64,000 nt of DNA from NCBI GenBank assembly GCA_029582155.1, contig CM055895.1:8844044-8908043 (forward strand), written 5' to 3'. Under the pieces are notes generated by a model that was not told the DNA's origin, searched no databases, and worked only from the letters and a program-made list of their open reading frames with translations. The position numbers and the translations under genes were made by a program. Of this stretch, positions 12,801 through 27,800 are shown piece by piece. The stretch is from Panopea generosa (lineage: Eukaryota; Mollusca; Bivalvia; Adapedonta; Hiatellidae). Positions within the stretch are counted from its first letter, which is position 1. Every line of letters starts with the position of its first letter.

Positions 12801-15800
12801 TATAGACCTCTACATGGAGGAGAATGACTACCTCTCAGGTATGACTACATATGTTCTGTGGATTGTGACATTTAGCCTGTATCAAAAATCACTTGTCATT
12901 CTTCATAATCATATAGGGTCCTCCATGGCCGAAAAACTCAGAAAACTCAGAAAGTGTGCCAGTTACTTGTGTAAATACGGTGGTTCTACTCAGATTTGTG
13001 CTGAGGTCTTCCTTCACCAATAAAACTGGATATGCCATTTATATAACCTAAAATGTGTTGGAACCCTTTTAAAAAATGTTATTATCACATCAAAGAACTC
13101 ATTGTTATTTTTTAGCTCACCTGAGCCAAAGGCTCACAGGTGAGCTTTTGTGATCGCCTGGTGTCCATCATTCTTCGTCAATAGTCTGTCATCCGTCGTT
13201 AACTTTTAGCTTCTAACTCCTCTGAAACCACTGGGCCAATTTTGATATAACTTCACAGAAATGTTCCATAGGTGACCCTCTTCCAAGTTTGTTCAAGCCA
13301 TCAAGCGGGGCATTTTAATTAGTAAAAACTTAAAAATCTTCTTGTCAGAAACTACTGGCTCAATTTTAAAATAATTTCACAGAAATGTTCCTTGGAGGAC
13401 CCTTCATCAAGTTTGTTCAAACCATAGTGATTCGTCAAAAAAACATGGTGGCCAGGGGGTGGGGTAAGTTTACTATATAAGCTATAGTAAAAATTTAAAA
13501 AATCTTCTTGTCAGAAACCACTGGGCCAATTTTGATATAACTTCACTGAAATGTTCCTTGGGTGACCCTCTACCAAGTTTAATTAAGCCATCTTGATTCG
13601 TCAAAAACATGGCCGCCAGTGGGCAGGGCAAGTTTAATTAGTAAAAAGTTAAAAAATCTTCTTGTCAGAAACTATTAGCTCTATTTTAAAATAATTTCAC
13701 AGAAATGTTCTTTGGAGGACCCTTCACCAAGTTTGTTCAAACCATAGTGATTCGTCAAAAAACATGGTGGCCATGGGGTGGGGTTAGTTTACTATATAAG
13801 CTATAATAAAAACTTAAAAAATCTTTTGTCAGAAACAATCAATTTTAAAACAATTTCCCAGAAATGTTCCTTGGGTGACGCTTTATCTAGTTTGTTCAAG
13901 CCATTGTGATTTGTTAAAAAGCATGACCACCACAGTAAGGTGCTAGTTTACTATATAGGCAGCTATAGTAAAAACTTCAAAAGCATTCTTGTCAGAATCT
14001 ACTGACCTGATTTCGATGTAATTTCACTGACATTTACCATGGGTGAACCTCTACCAAGTTTGTTCCAGCCATTGCGACTCATCAAAAACCAAAGTCGCCA
14101 AGAAGGGAGGCTGGTTTTCTATATAGTGAAAACTTTCTTTCGATATCTGATATCCAGATATCAGCACAAGGATTCTATTGTTATACTATTGTTATTGCAC
14201 AACTCTTCTACGCATCTGTTACATCTTCAAAACAAATCAAAATTTCTAACTATTCGCCCGTCTCGTCTTTCTGGAATTTTGAGTGTACATGTATTATATA
14301 ATCTATTTAAGTTGCGTGACTCAAAGTCACTCAGGTGAGCAATATAAGACTTGTAAAATATACATATACCCCCAAATAAACACCTTCTGGGTGATGCATT
14401 TTGAAATTGTGGTGCGTTTATTTGGGCCAGAAACATTGGTTGAAATTTGATGAAATGTGCATGAAATTAAACACACTGCCAGTAACAAAACATTTAATCA
14501 GCATTGAAATGTTAAAACCAAACTTTAAGATTAATTTATTTGTATTAAAGATCAACTTCAGAGGTTTCAAGTCATTTTTTTTCTATAAGAATAGGGGGTT
14601 GTGTATTAGAGTTTTTAGAATTCTTAATAATTCATATAGAGACTCTAATTAAGTGAGTGCTTTATGCTCATTTGTTATGTTTGTATAATATTTTAGATAA
14701 CAGTTTGTTGGTGGACTTTTTCACAAATGTATGTAAGGAGATACATAGTAACCAAATAGATGGTACCCTGCTTCAAGTATTTACTCCCGTATTACATCTG
14801 ATACATGGAAAGTTCAGTAAAGACTTCTCAATCATGTACCCAGAGGTCAATAGATATGTAGATCTGCTCATGTTCTTCACTCGAACTGCCCCACTGGCAG
14901 AGGTAAGGTTTCGTCCCTTTTTTTATTAGACAAGTTAATTTTTGTTACATCGCCGTTTTACCACTCAAGTGTATTATTAATATCAAGAAGGTCATAAGTG
15001 ACCCAGTGGTCTTAGTGCTGTCCAAAATTGCATTGTTATGTTTAATATTGAATTTAAAGGTAAGATGGAATGTAAAAAGTCTGTTTAAAAAGTCTCGAGG
15101 TCTTGGAAGTATTTTATTGGTCAGCTTGGTGCGAACAACCGGTACATGTTAACTTCTGTGTTGCATCAAATGTTTTTTGTTTATTTATGTTACAATGGAC
15201 ATCAATAGGCAAATTCAAAAGAAACCACCCAATCACATTGATTGACCAAAGGATCCGCCATGACTTAGTGATGTAAAGCACCATCTTAAGATCACTGACT
15301 GCTGAGAGCGTGGATTTGAGTCAAGTTCAGTCAAAAAAATAAAATTATGCGAATAAGTTTACTTGCAGAAGGCGAGTCATTTTACTTAGTTTCATTCTGA
15401 TGTCTTTCTTCATATATAGATCTGGATACCACATCTGACCTCTAAAGTGTTGAAAATGATGTTAAATACGAATTGATTCACTGAGTATTGACTATTAACA
15501 CTTTCAGGTTTTAATGGAGTTTACAGCCCCAAAGGATTGGAGTAAGGGGGTAGATTTTGAGAGAACTCTGCTTGGATTGATTCTGAGTATGAGTTGTCTC
15601 CCCTTGCAGGACAAGCCTCACACATTCTTCTTGAACCCTTCCTCGGCCAGCAAACAGGAACACGACATCACAGAGAAAAATATATGGCAGGTGAGAAGAA
15701 AATCTTGGCGGGTTCAATGTCTTGTAGTCAATACTTCCATTACATGTATTTTCAGTTGTCAGTCAGTGGTGCTTATGTTTGGAAAAGTTAATGGTTTCAC

Positions 15801-18800
15801 ATGAAAAATAAATTGTAAATATGTAGATGGATAAAAATCGTAGATATCAAAAATGGAATTATCTACATGCAGAAGTTAAGAAAATAGACTTTGTACATGA
15901 AGAAAGGGACCATCTCTTGGATATGGATGCTTTGCATGTTAGAATATTTTATTGTTTTTGTGAAAGGCAAAATTATGTTTTTTGTTTGTTTTATCTTACG
16001 GTATGTAAAAACGACCTTTTCAAACCTTTCTTTTTTTCAGATCTGAAGACAGAATTTTTTGTATTTTTCACTCTGTCCATTACATGTATTTGTATGGCAT
16101 TTTTTTGTTTCATTATCACATTGCAAAACCACTATGGACATACTGATTTTCAGAGAAATAGGGTTATATTAATATTGACCCAAGATTATTTAACTAGTAC
16201 ATTGTGTCATTCTCCAGGACTGTGGGCGGGGGGGGGGGGGGGGGGGGGTCTGCCTCACTCACAAAAGGTAGTAGGTTCGATACTGGCAGTGTCATACCAA
16301 AGACTTTAAAAATGGTACTAGAAGCTTCCTCACTTGGCGTTCAGCATTTTGAGGATAGTTCTTAGACTGGTTAGCCTTGTGTCAGTATAATGTGACTGGT
16401 GTGGGTATCATATGATGTGGCGACGACATAATATTCCATTGTGGCAGTGCTTAGAATACTGTCTCAAGTAGATACCATCATGATATGACTGAAAAAATTG
16501 TTGAAAGTGATGCTAAACACACTACAATAAAAACATTTTCTTCTAGTTTTTGCATCATTGTTTAGCTGTTTTATATGAATATAACTATGTAAAGTTATAT
16601 TTTTATGTTCCAGCCCCTGTCCAACATAGGTTCTGGTGTCCATAAACTTTTATTGGAAATCATCAAACTGTCGCCAGATCTGCGACACAAAGTGCTGTCC
16701 TGGCTGGGTAAATGTATCCAGGCTAACTCAGGTATATAATTATGTGTGTAGTTTTTGCTGCTTGTTTATATATTGAAAGTAGCCCAGTTGGTTTTGAAAT
16801 TATGTGGCATTTATGTACATGTGTATCAATCTTTGGTTATTAATTGGGAAATGAAAAATGATGAAATTCAGATTTGTTTGTTTTGAACAACTCGTATCAT
16901 TGAGAAGTGCAGAGACAAAACTGCTCCAGGAACTAATTTCATCAAAGCTCATAATGATAACATCACATTTTAAATCCAAATAACAAATTAAACTCGTAAG
17001 CAAATGTACCAGATGTTTATTTGTAGAAACAATCAATTTAAACAATTATTCAACATAAATTCCCATTTCGCAATTGATGCATAAAGATGGCGATTTGTGT
17101 TCTGTGAAGTTGAACACTGATGCTGGGGGTGGCAGTTTTAGTAAATAACAATGATTAAAACAATTTTTTTGTTTGAATGAGTTTTAATGCCATTTTCAAC
17201 ACATTTCAGGTTTAATATATAATTATGGCATATACAGTTTTATTGGTGAAGGAAGACCTCAACAAATCTGAGTGGAACCACCATCCTTCCACAAGAAACT
17301 GGCAAACTTTCAAGAAAGATATGAAATGTGTTTGTTTGGTCTGCACACACATACTGCAGATATTCAAATGAGTAATTATGTTCTTCTAATGAAGTCATTT
17401 ACACAAACAGGTAGAGCAAAGATTTGGAATACGCAGGTATTAAGCCAGGTGTACTGCTCTGATGGATTCAGTCTGAACTTGTGTTATGTTATACTGAAAC
17501 TGTGCCAGCCCTTTTCCACGGCATGCTCCCCAAAACTGCTCAAGATACAGCCAAGTTATATATTTGCCATAGCCAGTGATGATGCGGATGCCAAACAGAG
17601 AGGAATTCATGCTGAAGGTGAGATATATAGAAAGATAACATGATCCTTGGTCATACTTTAAGTTTCATTTTCCTTTATGATCTGTTAACATAACCTCTTT
17701 TTCCTGGGATCCTGGAAGGTTAACCAGTACCAGAGCATTTCTGCAATTTATTGATAACTTTCCCACTTGAATAAATAATGAGACTTATGACAATGAGATG
17801 CAATGTCGTATATCAGTCATTACAGAGACTGTGGCCAGGTGGAGATTCAAACTTACAACCCATGGATTAATAGCCATAAGCCCTACCAAATGAAGTACAT
17901 CTTTAGCATCATTAACACATTAAGGGCCATACATGGCATTCAGTTTTATTGGTGGAGGAAGGCTCCAAATGAAATCTGACTAAAACCACAGTCCTTCTGC
18001 ACATAATTGGCAAACTTTCTTGTATAAAACTTGACTCAAACCCTTGACCTTTGTAGCAAGTGGTAAGGGATCATCTTGCAACAGCATTTTAGACATGTCG
18101 GCCATTGGGGACACTGGTATATACTGAACTGGAGCTTCAAAAATCGTTATTTACATTTTATTTTATTTTTTTATATCAGATTCAGTGACGAAGACTCACT
18201 TTTTAATTGCTTTCTTATTGCCTTCTTAACAAGACTAGTTAATTATAGGGCTAAACAAAGAAACTTGCCTGATCCCCCTGGAAGAGGGAGCCACTGGGAT
18301 GGATGATGAAGAGACTTACAACTTCATCACAGAGTCGTTCTTTCTGTGTCATCAAGCAATCAACCAGGGTTTCCATGCAGTACATGAAAAGTTCATAAAA
18401 ATGAACCAGGACCTACATCGCATACAGCGGACGTACCAGGATATGAGGACACAGTATCCGGATGATACTGTCGAACCCATGAGGTCCTACAAGATGCAGA
18501 TGGAAAAAGGTATGTGCATGTTGTTTTTGAGAGGCCAGTGAGGCTGGGATTGAACCCACGGTCTTTAGTGTGGTTTGACAACGCTCTATCCACTGCACTA
18601 CTGTCCCCCTTTTCCAAAACAGTTGCCTAAGTCTTTTGAAGTTTATTATTATAAAGTTTAAAATTACTATTTCTACCAACCAGTTTGTAGTGGTTTGATA
18701 GAAATGAACCTTGATTTATGCAGTCATTTTTTAAAAAAAAAAATCTAAAATAAAAAGAAGATTGATTGATTGAATATTTAGCATAATTTTTATGCCATTG

Positions 18801-21800
18801 AGGGCTTACAAACAATCAGTTAACCTAACCACTGTTTCCTGGGATTAACCAGTACTCGAGCACACCCCATCTCCGCAAGTAACTGATAACTTTCCCACTT
18901 GAATCAGTGGTGAGAGATGAATGATAATGAGACACAATGTCGTATATCAGTCATCACTGAGACTGTTGCCGGGCGGGGGATTCGAAATCATGACCTCTGA
19001 ATTGATAGTCAGACGTGTAACCGACTAAGCTAATCAGGCCTGATAGGATCTTTTTTCAATATCTAAGTGCCTATGAAATAACAAATCCATGTTCTCTCCA
19101 GTTTGAGTTTTTCGTGTAAGATATATATTAAGATTGACATAATAAGTGCAGGTAATGTGCACCAAGTTACATAGGTAATAATGTAGTGTTAAGACTGTAT
19201 AGTTGTAAATCTTTTTTCATTATTACTATTATATGAGAACACAATGATCCTCGGGTGCTGTCAATTTTAAAGTCTTTATTTGTCTCTGTTCATATAAGTC
19301 ACTTTTATTGCTATAATATAAGTAGTCCAAAAAATATGAAAAATAATGGTGAAAAAATCATATACAGTCAAACCTGTCTTAAGCAGTCAGTCAAGGGAAG
19401 TAGCACAAAGTGGCCTTTAAGGACAGGTTATTACTTAATAAAGGTTAATTTGCTCAGAAAGCATACAAAATGGAGAATAGCAAATGTAGCTGTTAAAGAC
19501 AAATAGCTGCTCAATAGAGGTCACAACTTACACAGGTTTGACTATATTACATACAGCTTTAATTCATAATTGCCATCTCAAAATGACTTTGATATTTGGC
19601 GTTAGACATGAACAGTATATACTATATCATTAACAGGGCTGTCCCTAAGGGCCGGGGGCTAGGGGTTTAAGCCAGTAATTCTTGTTTTGACCACCGGCTA
19701 TGTTGGGCTGAGGATATACCATTAGAAACATATTTTGTTTAATTTGACACAAAAAGCAAAAATTTACTTTTCAGTAGATCGTATTGTTGGGCCTCATAAA
19801 CAAAAAATGCAATTTATTTTTCATTAAAAACGAAGAAAATCCATCACAGATCATCTCTAGTTTGTCCCTTCAAAGCCCTTTTACTATAGAAATTCAACCT
19901 TCTTCTCACAAAATAAGGGACAGCCCTGCCATTAATTACATATATAATGTACAATGTACTTACATGTATTTTATACAGGTATGACCATGTTTTTGAGTCT
20001 CAAGGCAGCCTTGACAGAACCACAGCTTCTGGAGATGTCCCTGAAATTTCACATGGCAACGGCAACATGGTTGATCCAGGTTGCTAGTAGTGGTGATTTC
20101 ACACAGTTTAAACCAATCACATTCCCTCTACCTGAGGAAGTGCCGGTCACATTAGCATATTGCCCAGAATTCATTATGGGCAATATAACTGACTTCACTA
20201 TGTTCTTACATAGATTTAAAGATCAGTTATATGAGGTAAGAATGTGTGATAATTAATTTCTTTCATGTTTTTTTTTGTCCTATGACACTTATTTATCAGC
20301 AGCAAACATTCAATGTTTTTTTCAATGTTAACTAGCAATTTGATAAAAAAAAATCTTAAATGTGTCACTCTATTTGTAGCTATTTAAAGAATATGGCGGG
20401 CTATTACACTCTCTGTGACAACATATACAACAAAAACGATTAATCTGGCAAACTCTGTCTTAGGCAATATCTAACTAACAAACCAGTCCAATATCATGAT
20501 GAAACTTAACATGAGGATAGGTTTTAAAGAATCAAGTCTGCTGCTTCTGAGATTTCTCTGTTACAAATGAAGGTTACCTGGGTTAAATATTATAAACAGT
20601 TTCGATAATTTGTACAAAAGGTTTGCCAGTGTTTTTAATGGCATAATGTAGAACAATATTGCTGAAAAGTCAAACTATTTTGTCATCCAACTGGTCTTGG
20701 TTTGTCGGAGACGAACTGTCCATTTATGTGTAAGGGAAGTAAAAAGTGAACTTTGAGTGGATGGGGTTGTAACAAGAAGTTATTCAAACTTCAAAGATAC
20801 ATATATACAGTAGTGTGGATGGTATTTTGAAATATTGTAAAGGATATTAGATTGTAAATCAAGATACTTGCAGTGTTCGTTAAGACAGATAGATGACAAT
20901 GAGAACCAATTACTCAAATATGACCGGAGCAGTCATAAGCAGTGTGATAATGTAATGGATAATGTTGGCTGCTCATGTTACAGGTTGCAGGTTCAATTTC
21001 CAGATCGACCCATTGCCTCTCAAAAAAACAACATACTGATTCTACCCAGAAGTAGACTTGAACGGTTCATATAAGCTTTGAGCTTACTTTGCAGTCAAGT
21101 TTAAATAAATTAGTATAAGCTAACTAAATATGACTAAATGTGAGTACAGCTGGTATTACTGGTACATAAACTTCTATTATCATCGACTGTAATATATATG
21201 TAACAGAGCGGAGGTGATGGATTAGCACACTTCATGACCTTGATTCTGGTATTACTGGTACATAAACTTCTATTATCATCAACTGTTATATATATGTAAC
21301 AGAGCGGAGGTGATGGATTAGCACACTTCATGACCTTGATTTTGGTGTTTATGGGAAGCCCTGAGAGAATGAAGAACCCTCATCTGAGAGCAGAGCTGGC
21401 AGAAACGCTGGCTGCACTCATGCCACAGAACTCCAATATTAGTGGTGGCATACTTTCAAAGTAAGTAACTATGGGAGGTTTGAAATTCTTTATTCTAAGA
21501 TATTTGTTCATTTGAAAAACAGCCTAAGTAAATCATGTATGTAAGAAACTGGATATTTTAATATGCGTTAAAAAAACTTCTTTTTCCTTTCCCTAATCTT
21601 CATTTTTTTATGAGCCCATATGTGCGGATGTATGTACATCCGATCTTGTCCAGGCATAAACTTTCTCATGCATTGAGGGATTTTGAAATAACATGGCACA
21701 AATGTTTAAAGTAATGAGGCAACATGTTGTGCATAAGACCGAGGTCCATAGATTAGTCTTAAATATGAATGTATTTTTTGGGGCCCAACCCCCTTATTTT

Positions 21801-24800
21801 TTGGTGTGGCTGTACTAATTGCAGAGTCCGTCCTTCTGTTCGGTATTTTATGTCAAGCCTGTAACTTTGTCATGCATAGATGGATTTTGTTAATACTTGC
21901 AGATATTTTATGTCTGGTCTGTAACTTTGTCTTTAACTTGGCTTAATTGATCAAGATGACATGAGCAAAGAAGTGAATGAAGGTTGTGGATTTGAATGCA
22001 TGTAAGTCTAATTCATACTGGGGTCCTCTTCCACTTGATGCTTTATATAAAGTGTAATGTTTTGGAAAATGTTGTAAAACTTGTATTAAAGAAAAATATA
22101 TAAATCATAAAGAATTAATGTTTATTTATTTTATACAACAGATATTACAGAGAGCACCTGTTTGAGAAGCATGAACTGATAAAGCACCTGTCTGAGAAAC
22201 TACTTCACGTGTTTGTCAGTATAGAAATGACAGGACAGAGTGTCCAGTTTGAGCAGAAGTTCAACTACAGACGTCCCATGTATCAGGTCCTTCACTACAT
22301 CTGGGAGACACAACTACACAAAGATGCCATTAAGGTAATTTATTAGATACATTGTTTTCTAATATGGATGTTTAACTACAAATTAATAGTGTCAGAATTC
22401 AACTCTGCATTATGAAAACTTGACTACAAGAACAACTTTGCCATCAGCGAAATGTAGTTAATGTAAAGGAAGGTATGTTTTGACGAATTGTTATTGCTGA
22501 CATACATAGAAATGATGTAGATACCTTTAATATTGCCTGCAAGAGAGCTATTTCATAGAAATAAATCAACACTGAAAAAAGATTTGTTTGCTGTGAGTAG
22601 ATAAGTAGGGGTTTTGTTTGCAGTTTCCCAACCCAGGATCTTAAAAATAGGAAGATAGGTAGGGGTTTTGTTTGCTGTTTCCCTGCCAGGATCTCAGAAG
22701 TGGGTATATAGGTAGGGGTTTTGTTTGCTGTTTCCCTGCCAGGATCTCAGAAGTGGGTATATAGGTAGGGGGTTTTGTTTGCTGTAACCCAAACCAGGAT
22801 CTTGGAAGTAAGTTGATAAATAGAGTGTTTTTTAAAGAAATTTGAAATTCTTCACGATTCAACAAATAATAAAAATATCAAATATTACCAAATTTATTTT
22901 TAAAATGAAAGCTAAAAAACATTTGGGTAGTACACTATGGGTAAAGCCACAGCCTTACATGTGGAAGATTGTGGGTTCGATCCCAGACCGGGTCATATCA
23001 AAGACTTGAAATATTGTTCTAGAAGCTTCCTCTCTTAGCATTCCGTATCTTATTTACATGATAGTTCTAGGTGGACAGGTGCCAGTATGATGTGTCAGTG
23101 TGTGGAATATCATACCTTGTGTCTGTGACATGATACTCCAGTGTGGAAGCACTTAGAATACTGTCTCAAGTAAATACTTTCACGATATAACTGAACAATT
23201 GTTGAAGGCGCATCTAAACACTATACAACTACAACTTAAGCTATGTAGCGAAACAGAAAACAATAATTTAAAACTTATGAGGTGTAATAAACAATGTCAT
23301 TGTCTTATTTTGCAGGAGTTGGCTCAGCATGCAGAAGTGCACATAGAAGATACAAACCCTCCATTATTCCTCAGGTTTATCAATCTCCTCATTAACGATG
23401 CAATATTCCTGCTTGATGAAGCTATGGATGTAAGTTGTCATGTATATTACAGTTACTGTGTTTCTGTATCACTCTGAGTGAGAACAAAGATAGAAATCCT
23501 CCAATTGGTGCTGTGTCCATTTTCTTTTTTTGTCATTTTTAGCTCTTTTTTTTTTAAAATAAACTAATAGCTATTATCATGACCCTGGCGTCATCGGCGT
23601 CGTCATCCGCTGGTTAAAGTTTTATGTTTAGCTCACCTTTGTTTATGTTTCTGAACAAACAACTCGTGTTACGGTGACTTAACTTCATAAACACATTCAT
23701 ATTATGTTATACAAACGATGTGTATAGCTAACTTACCTAAATTTACATACTTTGGGCTCTAAAACCTTGGGTTAAAGTTTTTGTTTAGCTGGGGTTTGGT
23801 TAAAGTTTTATGTTTAGCTCAGCTTTTTAGCTTGCTGGGACCAAGTCCAAGGAGAGCTATTGCCATGACCCGAGCGTAGTTGGCGTCATCAGTGTTGTGT
23901 GTAGACACCCAGGTTAAACCTTTGTGGTTAAGTTTAAGATATTTATGCAACCACTCAGTGGATGTGAATGAAACTTCGCATGTGTGTTCACCATCACCAA
24001 TGGAACACACAGAGACAAGAACCATAACTCTGGATTGCATTTTGGCAGAGTTGTGGCTCTTTTTCGACTTAATTTTTCAGGTTAAAGTTTTTTATCAGGT
24101 AAGATATCTATGCAACCACTCATTGGATATGAATGAAACTTCGCATGTGTGTTCACCATCATCAATGGAACACACAGAGACAAGAACCATAACTCTTGAT
24201 TGCATTTTGGCAGAGTTGTGGCCCTTTTTTGACTTAATTTTTCAGATTAAAGTTTTTTATCAGGTAAGATATCTATGCAGCCACTCATTGGATATGAATG
24301 AATCTTCACATGTGTGTTCATTTTCATCGATGGAACACACAAAGACAATAACCATAACTCTAGGTTACATTTTGGCAGAGTTGTGGCCCTTTTGGACTAA
24401 ATTTTTTGTCTGTAGACACCCAGGTTAAACTTTTGCATTTAGTTGCATTTGTGTTTTGGTGTTTGCCTCCAATCTCAATCTTTGCATGGGTGGTGAGTTT
24501 TATCCCATCGGCTAGCTTTGTTGTCTTCTGACAACTCTTGTTCTCTGTTTCTGAAAAAAATACTCATGTTTTGGTGACTAAACTTCATAAACACATTTAT
24601 ATTATGTTGTAGAAACAATGTATATAGCTAACTTACATTAATTTCTATACTTTGGGCTTCAAAACCTTAGGTTAAATATTTTTGTTAAGCTCGGGTTTTA
24701 ATTTTTTTTTTTTAAATCAATTTTTTTTTTCAGTAAAACTATTAATTCTGTAAGCTGATCACCATCAACTAAAAAAAAGTTTACATCACTGACCTATTTA

Positions 24801-27800
24801 ATGGACTTTCCTGCCCGAGCCCAGCCAAGACCCCCACCCTGCTGCCCATTTTTTTTTCTCTGTCCCATTTCAACTTTGTTACCGGTGCAAAGACCCTCAC
24901 CCTTACCCTCCCCACTCCGCCTCACCCACATCTCCCCACCAATTTTTTTTTTGAAATTTTGTTTTGTAATAAATCAAATACTCTGCCCCATTTCAACTTA
25001 TTTACTGACCCAAAGACTCTTACCTCTAACCCCCCACCCATCCCCGCCAATTATTTTTTGTTTTTTAAATATTTTGTATTAAATCAAATACTCTGCCCCA
25101 TTCCAACTTTGTTACAGATCCAAAGACCCTTACCCCTAACTCCCCACTCATCCCCATCCCGCCCATTTTTTTTTTTTAAATTGTTTGTATTAAACCAAAT
25201 ACTCTGCCCCATTTCAACTTTGTTACCAACCCAAAGACCCTCACTCTTACCTTAACTTCAAATTCAAGGTCATATTGCTGGCAGGGTGACAAGGTCAAAT
25301 TTACCTTTAAAATCTGTGTTTTGGTGTAAGCTGTTTATAAGTGTTCATTGCTTACAGTAATATACATGAAATTTGGCATAAGTATGCTTGCTTGTAACAT
25401 ATCAGGCTCCTAACTTGAAAGTCAAGATCATATTTCAGGGTGAAAAGGACATATTTTGTCTTTAAAGTTTTGTTGCAAGTTGTAATTGACTGCGCATACA
25501 AAAAGTTATGTGAATGTAACTTGGCATAAATCTGTAGGCATTTTGTACTACTAAAGGGTTGCTATATACAAGTTAAAGACTAAATATCAGTGTAAAATGA
25601 ATATATTAGGCCATTTATGAAACAGATCATCACTCATTACCAGACCACTTCATGTTCACTTGGTGGAGTCAAAGTACTTGAAAGTACTGATATTCTTTAA
25701 TACAATCATATTCATACGCCTTCCTCATTTGATTGATACTATCGAAGTTATGCAACTTTTTTTTTAAAATGACATAATACAATGTCCGCAATATATTTTT
25801 ATTGTTTAATTTGTTTCTGCTAGTACATGTATATATAGAATAAATGGGGAAGAAAAGAAAATTGAGGAATAAACAGTAGTCCTTCTTGTGTATGATTTTT
25901 TTGGCGGTGACCAACATTGCAAAGCTTGATCGAGACGACATAAGCAGGGCTATGCCTTTAGCATAAAGCACGGATATTAAAAAATATATTTCACTGAAAC
26001 CAACAATTATTTCCATATTTAATCACTTCTTGGCAGTTTATGAAACAGCTGAAGGAGAAACAACAGGTGAAAGAGAGTCCAGAATGGCAGAACATGACCC
26101 CGAGACAGAAACAAGAACACGAGGCCAATGTCCGTCAGATTGGCAATATGGCCAGGTACCACAATGTGATGGGGAACCAGACTATACTCACACTTGCCAT
26201 GATTACCAAGGAGATTAAGACAATATTTTGTCATGAGATGATGGTGGACAGGATAGCTTCTATGCTGAACTACTTCCTTCTACATCTGGTATGGGGACGT
26301 TTTAGTTACATTTGTTATCTATTTTCTTTCGTTTGTATACCGCAGCATGATCTAGTTGTAGAGCATCTGCCTTCCATGCGGAAGGTCGTGGGTTTGATTC
26401 CCAGCCGGGTCGTACCAAATACTTGAAAAATGGAATTTACAGCTTCCTCGCTTGGCCCTCAGTATTAAGAGGATAGTTCTAGGTTTGGTCTGCCTGGTGT
26501 CAGTTTAATGTGACTGAGTGGGGTATCATACCATGTGTCAGCGACATGATATGCCAGTGTGGCAGTGGTTGGAATATTGTCTCTGTTAGACACCATCACG
26601 ATATAACTGGAAAATTGTTGAAAGCGACACTAAACACCATGCAACAATAGCATCCCACACTTAATAGACAATAGACAATTGTTTGTAATGTCGGATAATA
26701 TCCAAAGATTTTCACATCCATAAAATTAGGTTTCAACTAAAAAATTCATGGAAGGGGATAAAAATTAATGAAAATGTTTTCATAAATATGTTGTTTATTT
26801 CTTTGTAAAATAAAACACCTTTAGCTACTGGTTAAGCTGCTTTAAAGAGATAATGTGCAAGGAAAATGTATTGATTAGACCTTGGGTTCAACAAAACACA
26901 GAATGTAAAATATAATATAATAATTTACCTACCTGCCTACCAACCCAAGATGAAAATGATGTTTAGATAAAGGGAAAACGAACAAAATTTTTATTTAAGC
27001 CTCAGTAGTAATTGAATCTTTCATTTACAGGTGGGGCCAAAGCAGAAGGATCTTAAAGTTAAAGATAAGAATGAATTTGAATTTAAACCTGGTGAGCTTG
27101 TGTTGGACATAACCAAGATTTATCTCAACCTTGGGGAAAATGACGATTTCTGTAAGGCAGTGACAGGTGATGGACGCTCGTATTCAGATATGCTGTTTCC
27201 GAAAGCAATCCAAGTGTTACAGAGGATAGGCACTTCTCCGGCACATATGAGTGACTTTGAAGATCTTCATGTGAAAATATGTGTAAGTCCAAGAAATCAT
27301 TTATAATGTTACCGCTAATGCTAATGTTAATGACGATATCAAGGCACTAGGGATATTTAGTCGTTTCTGCATTTCTACGTATTAGATATATATAAAAAAT
27401 TCCTACTAATAGTATGTATTTATTTGATTTTGTTTTTGTTATATTTTTAGCTCAGCTGATCTTTGCTAAAAGTATAACATGTATGTCTGCTGTTAAACAT
27501 TCCATTCCATGTTGATGTCCGCCATTTTGAATCACTTATAAAATGAAACTACTGGACTGTGTAAAATTAAATAAGTCACACAATTCCTTTCAAATGTATT
27601 GTTTTTCACTACCAAAGCTTTTACAACAAAACAGACAAAAACTGAGGTTTAAACGAGATATCTAAAACTGTTAAATGCATAGTAATGAAATATCATATTC
27701 ATGTGTCTTTGGTCAATATGTTTTTTTGATAGTTGCACTCTTCAAAGATCCATGCCAGCCATATTGTTTATAAATTCCACAAACATTATAAATAATTGCT

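Noticed and set aside
12481..13023. 180-codon ORF spanning UBE4A exon 5
   Set aside because: It reads through SINE S2, the intron, exon 5 and SINE S1. Only 12697-12838 is coding.
23880..24428. 182-codon ORF with an internal repeat
   Set aside because: It follows the 165-bp units of element R-B and has no start context or splice support.
26340..26410. Possible functional tRNA gene
   Set aside because: The tRNA-like head has imperfect arms and continues into the S3 SINE body shared with six other copies.
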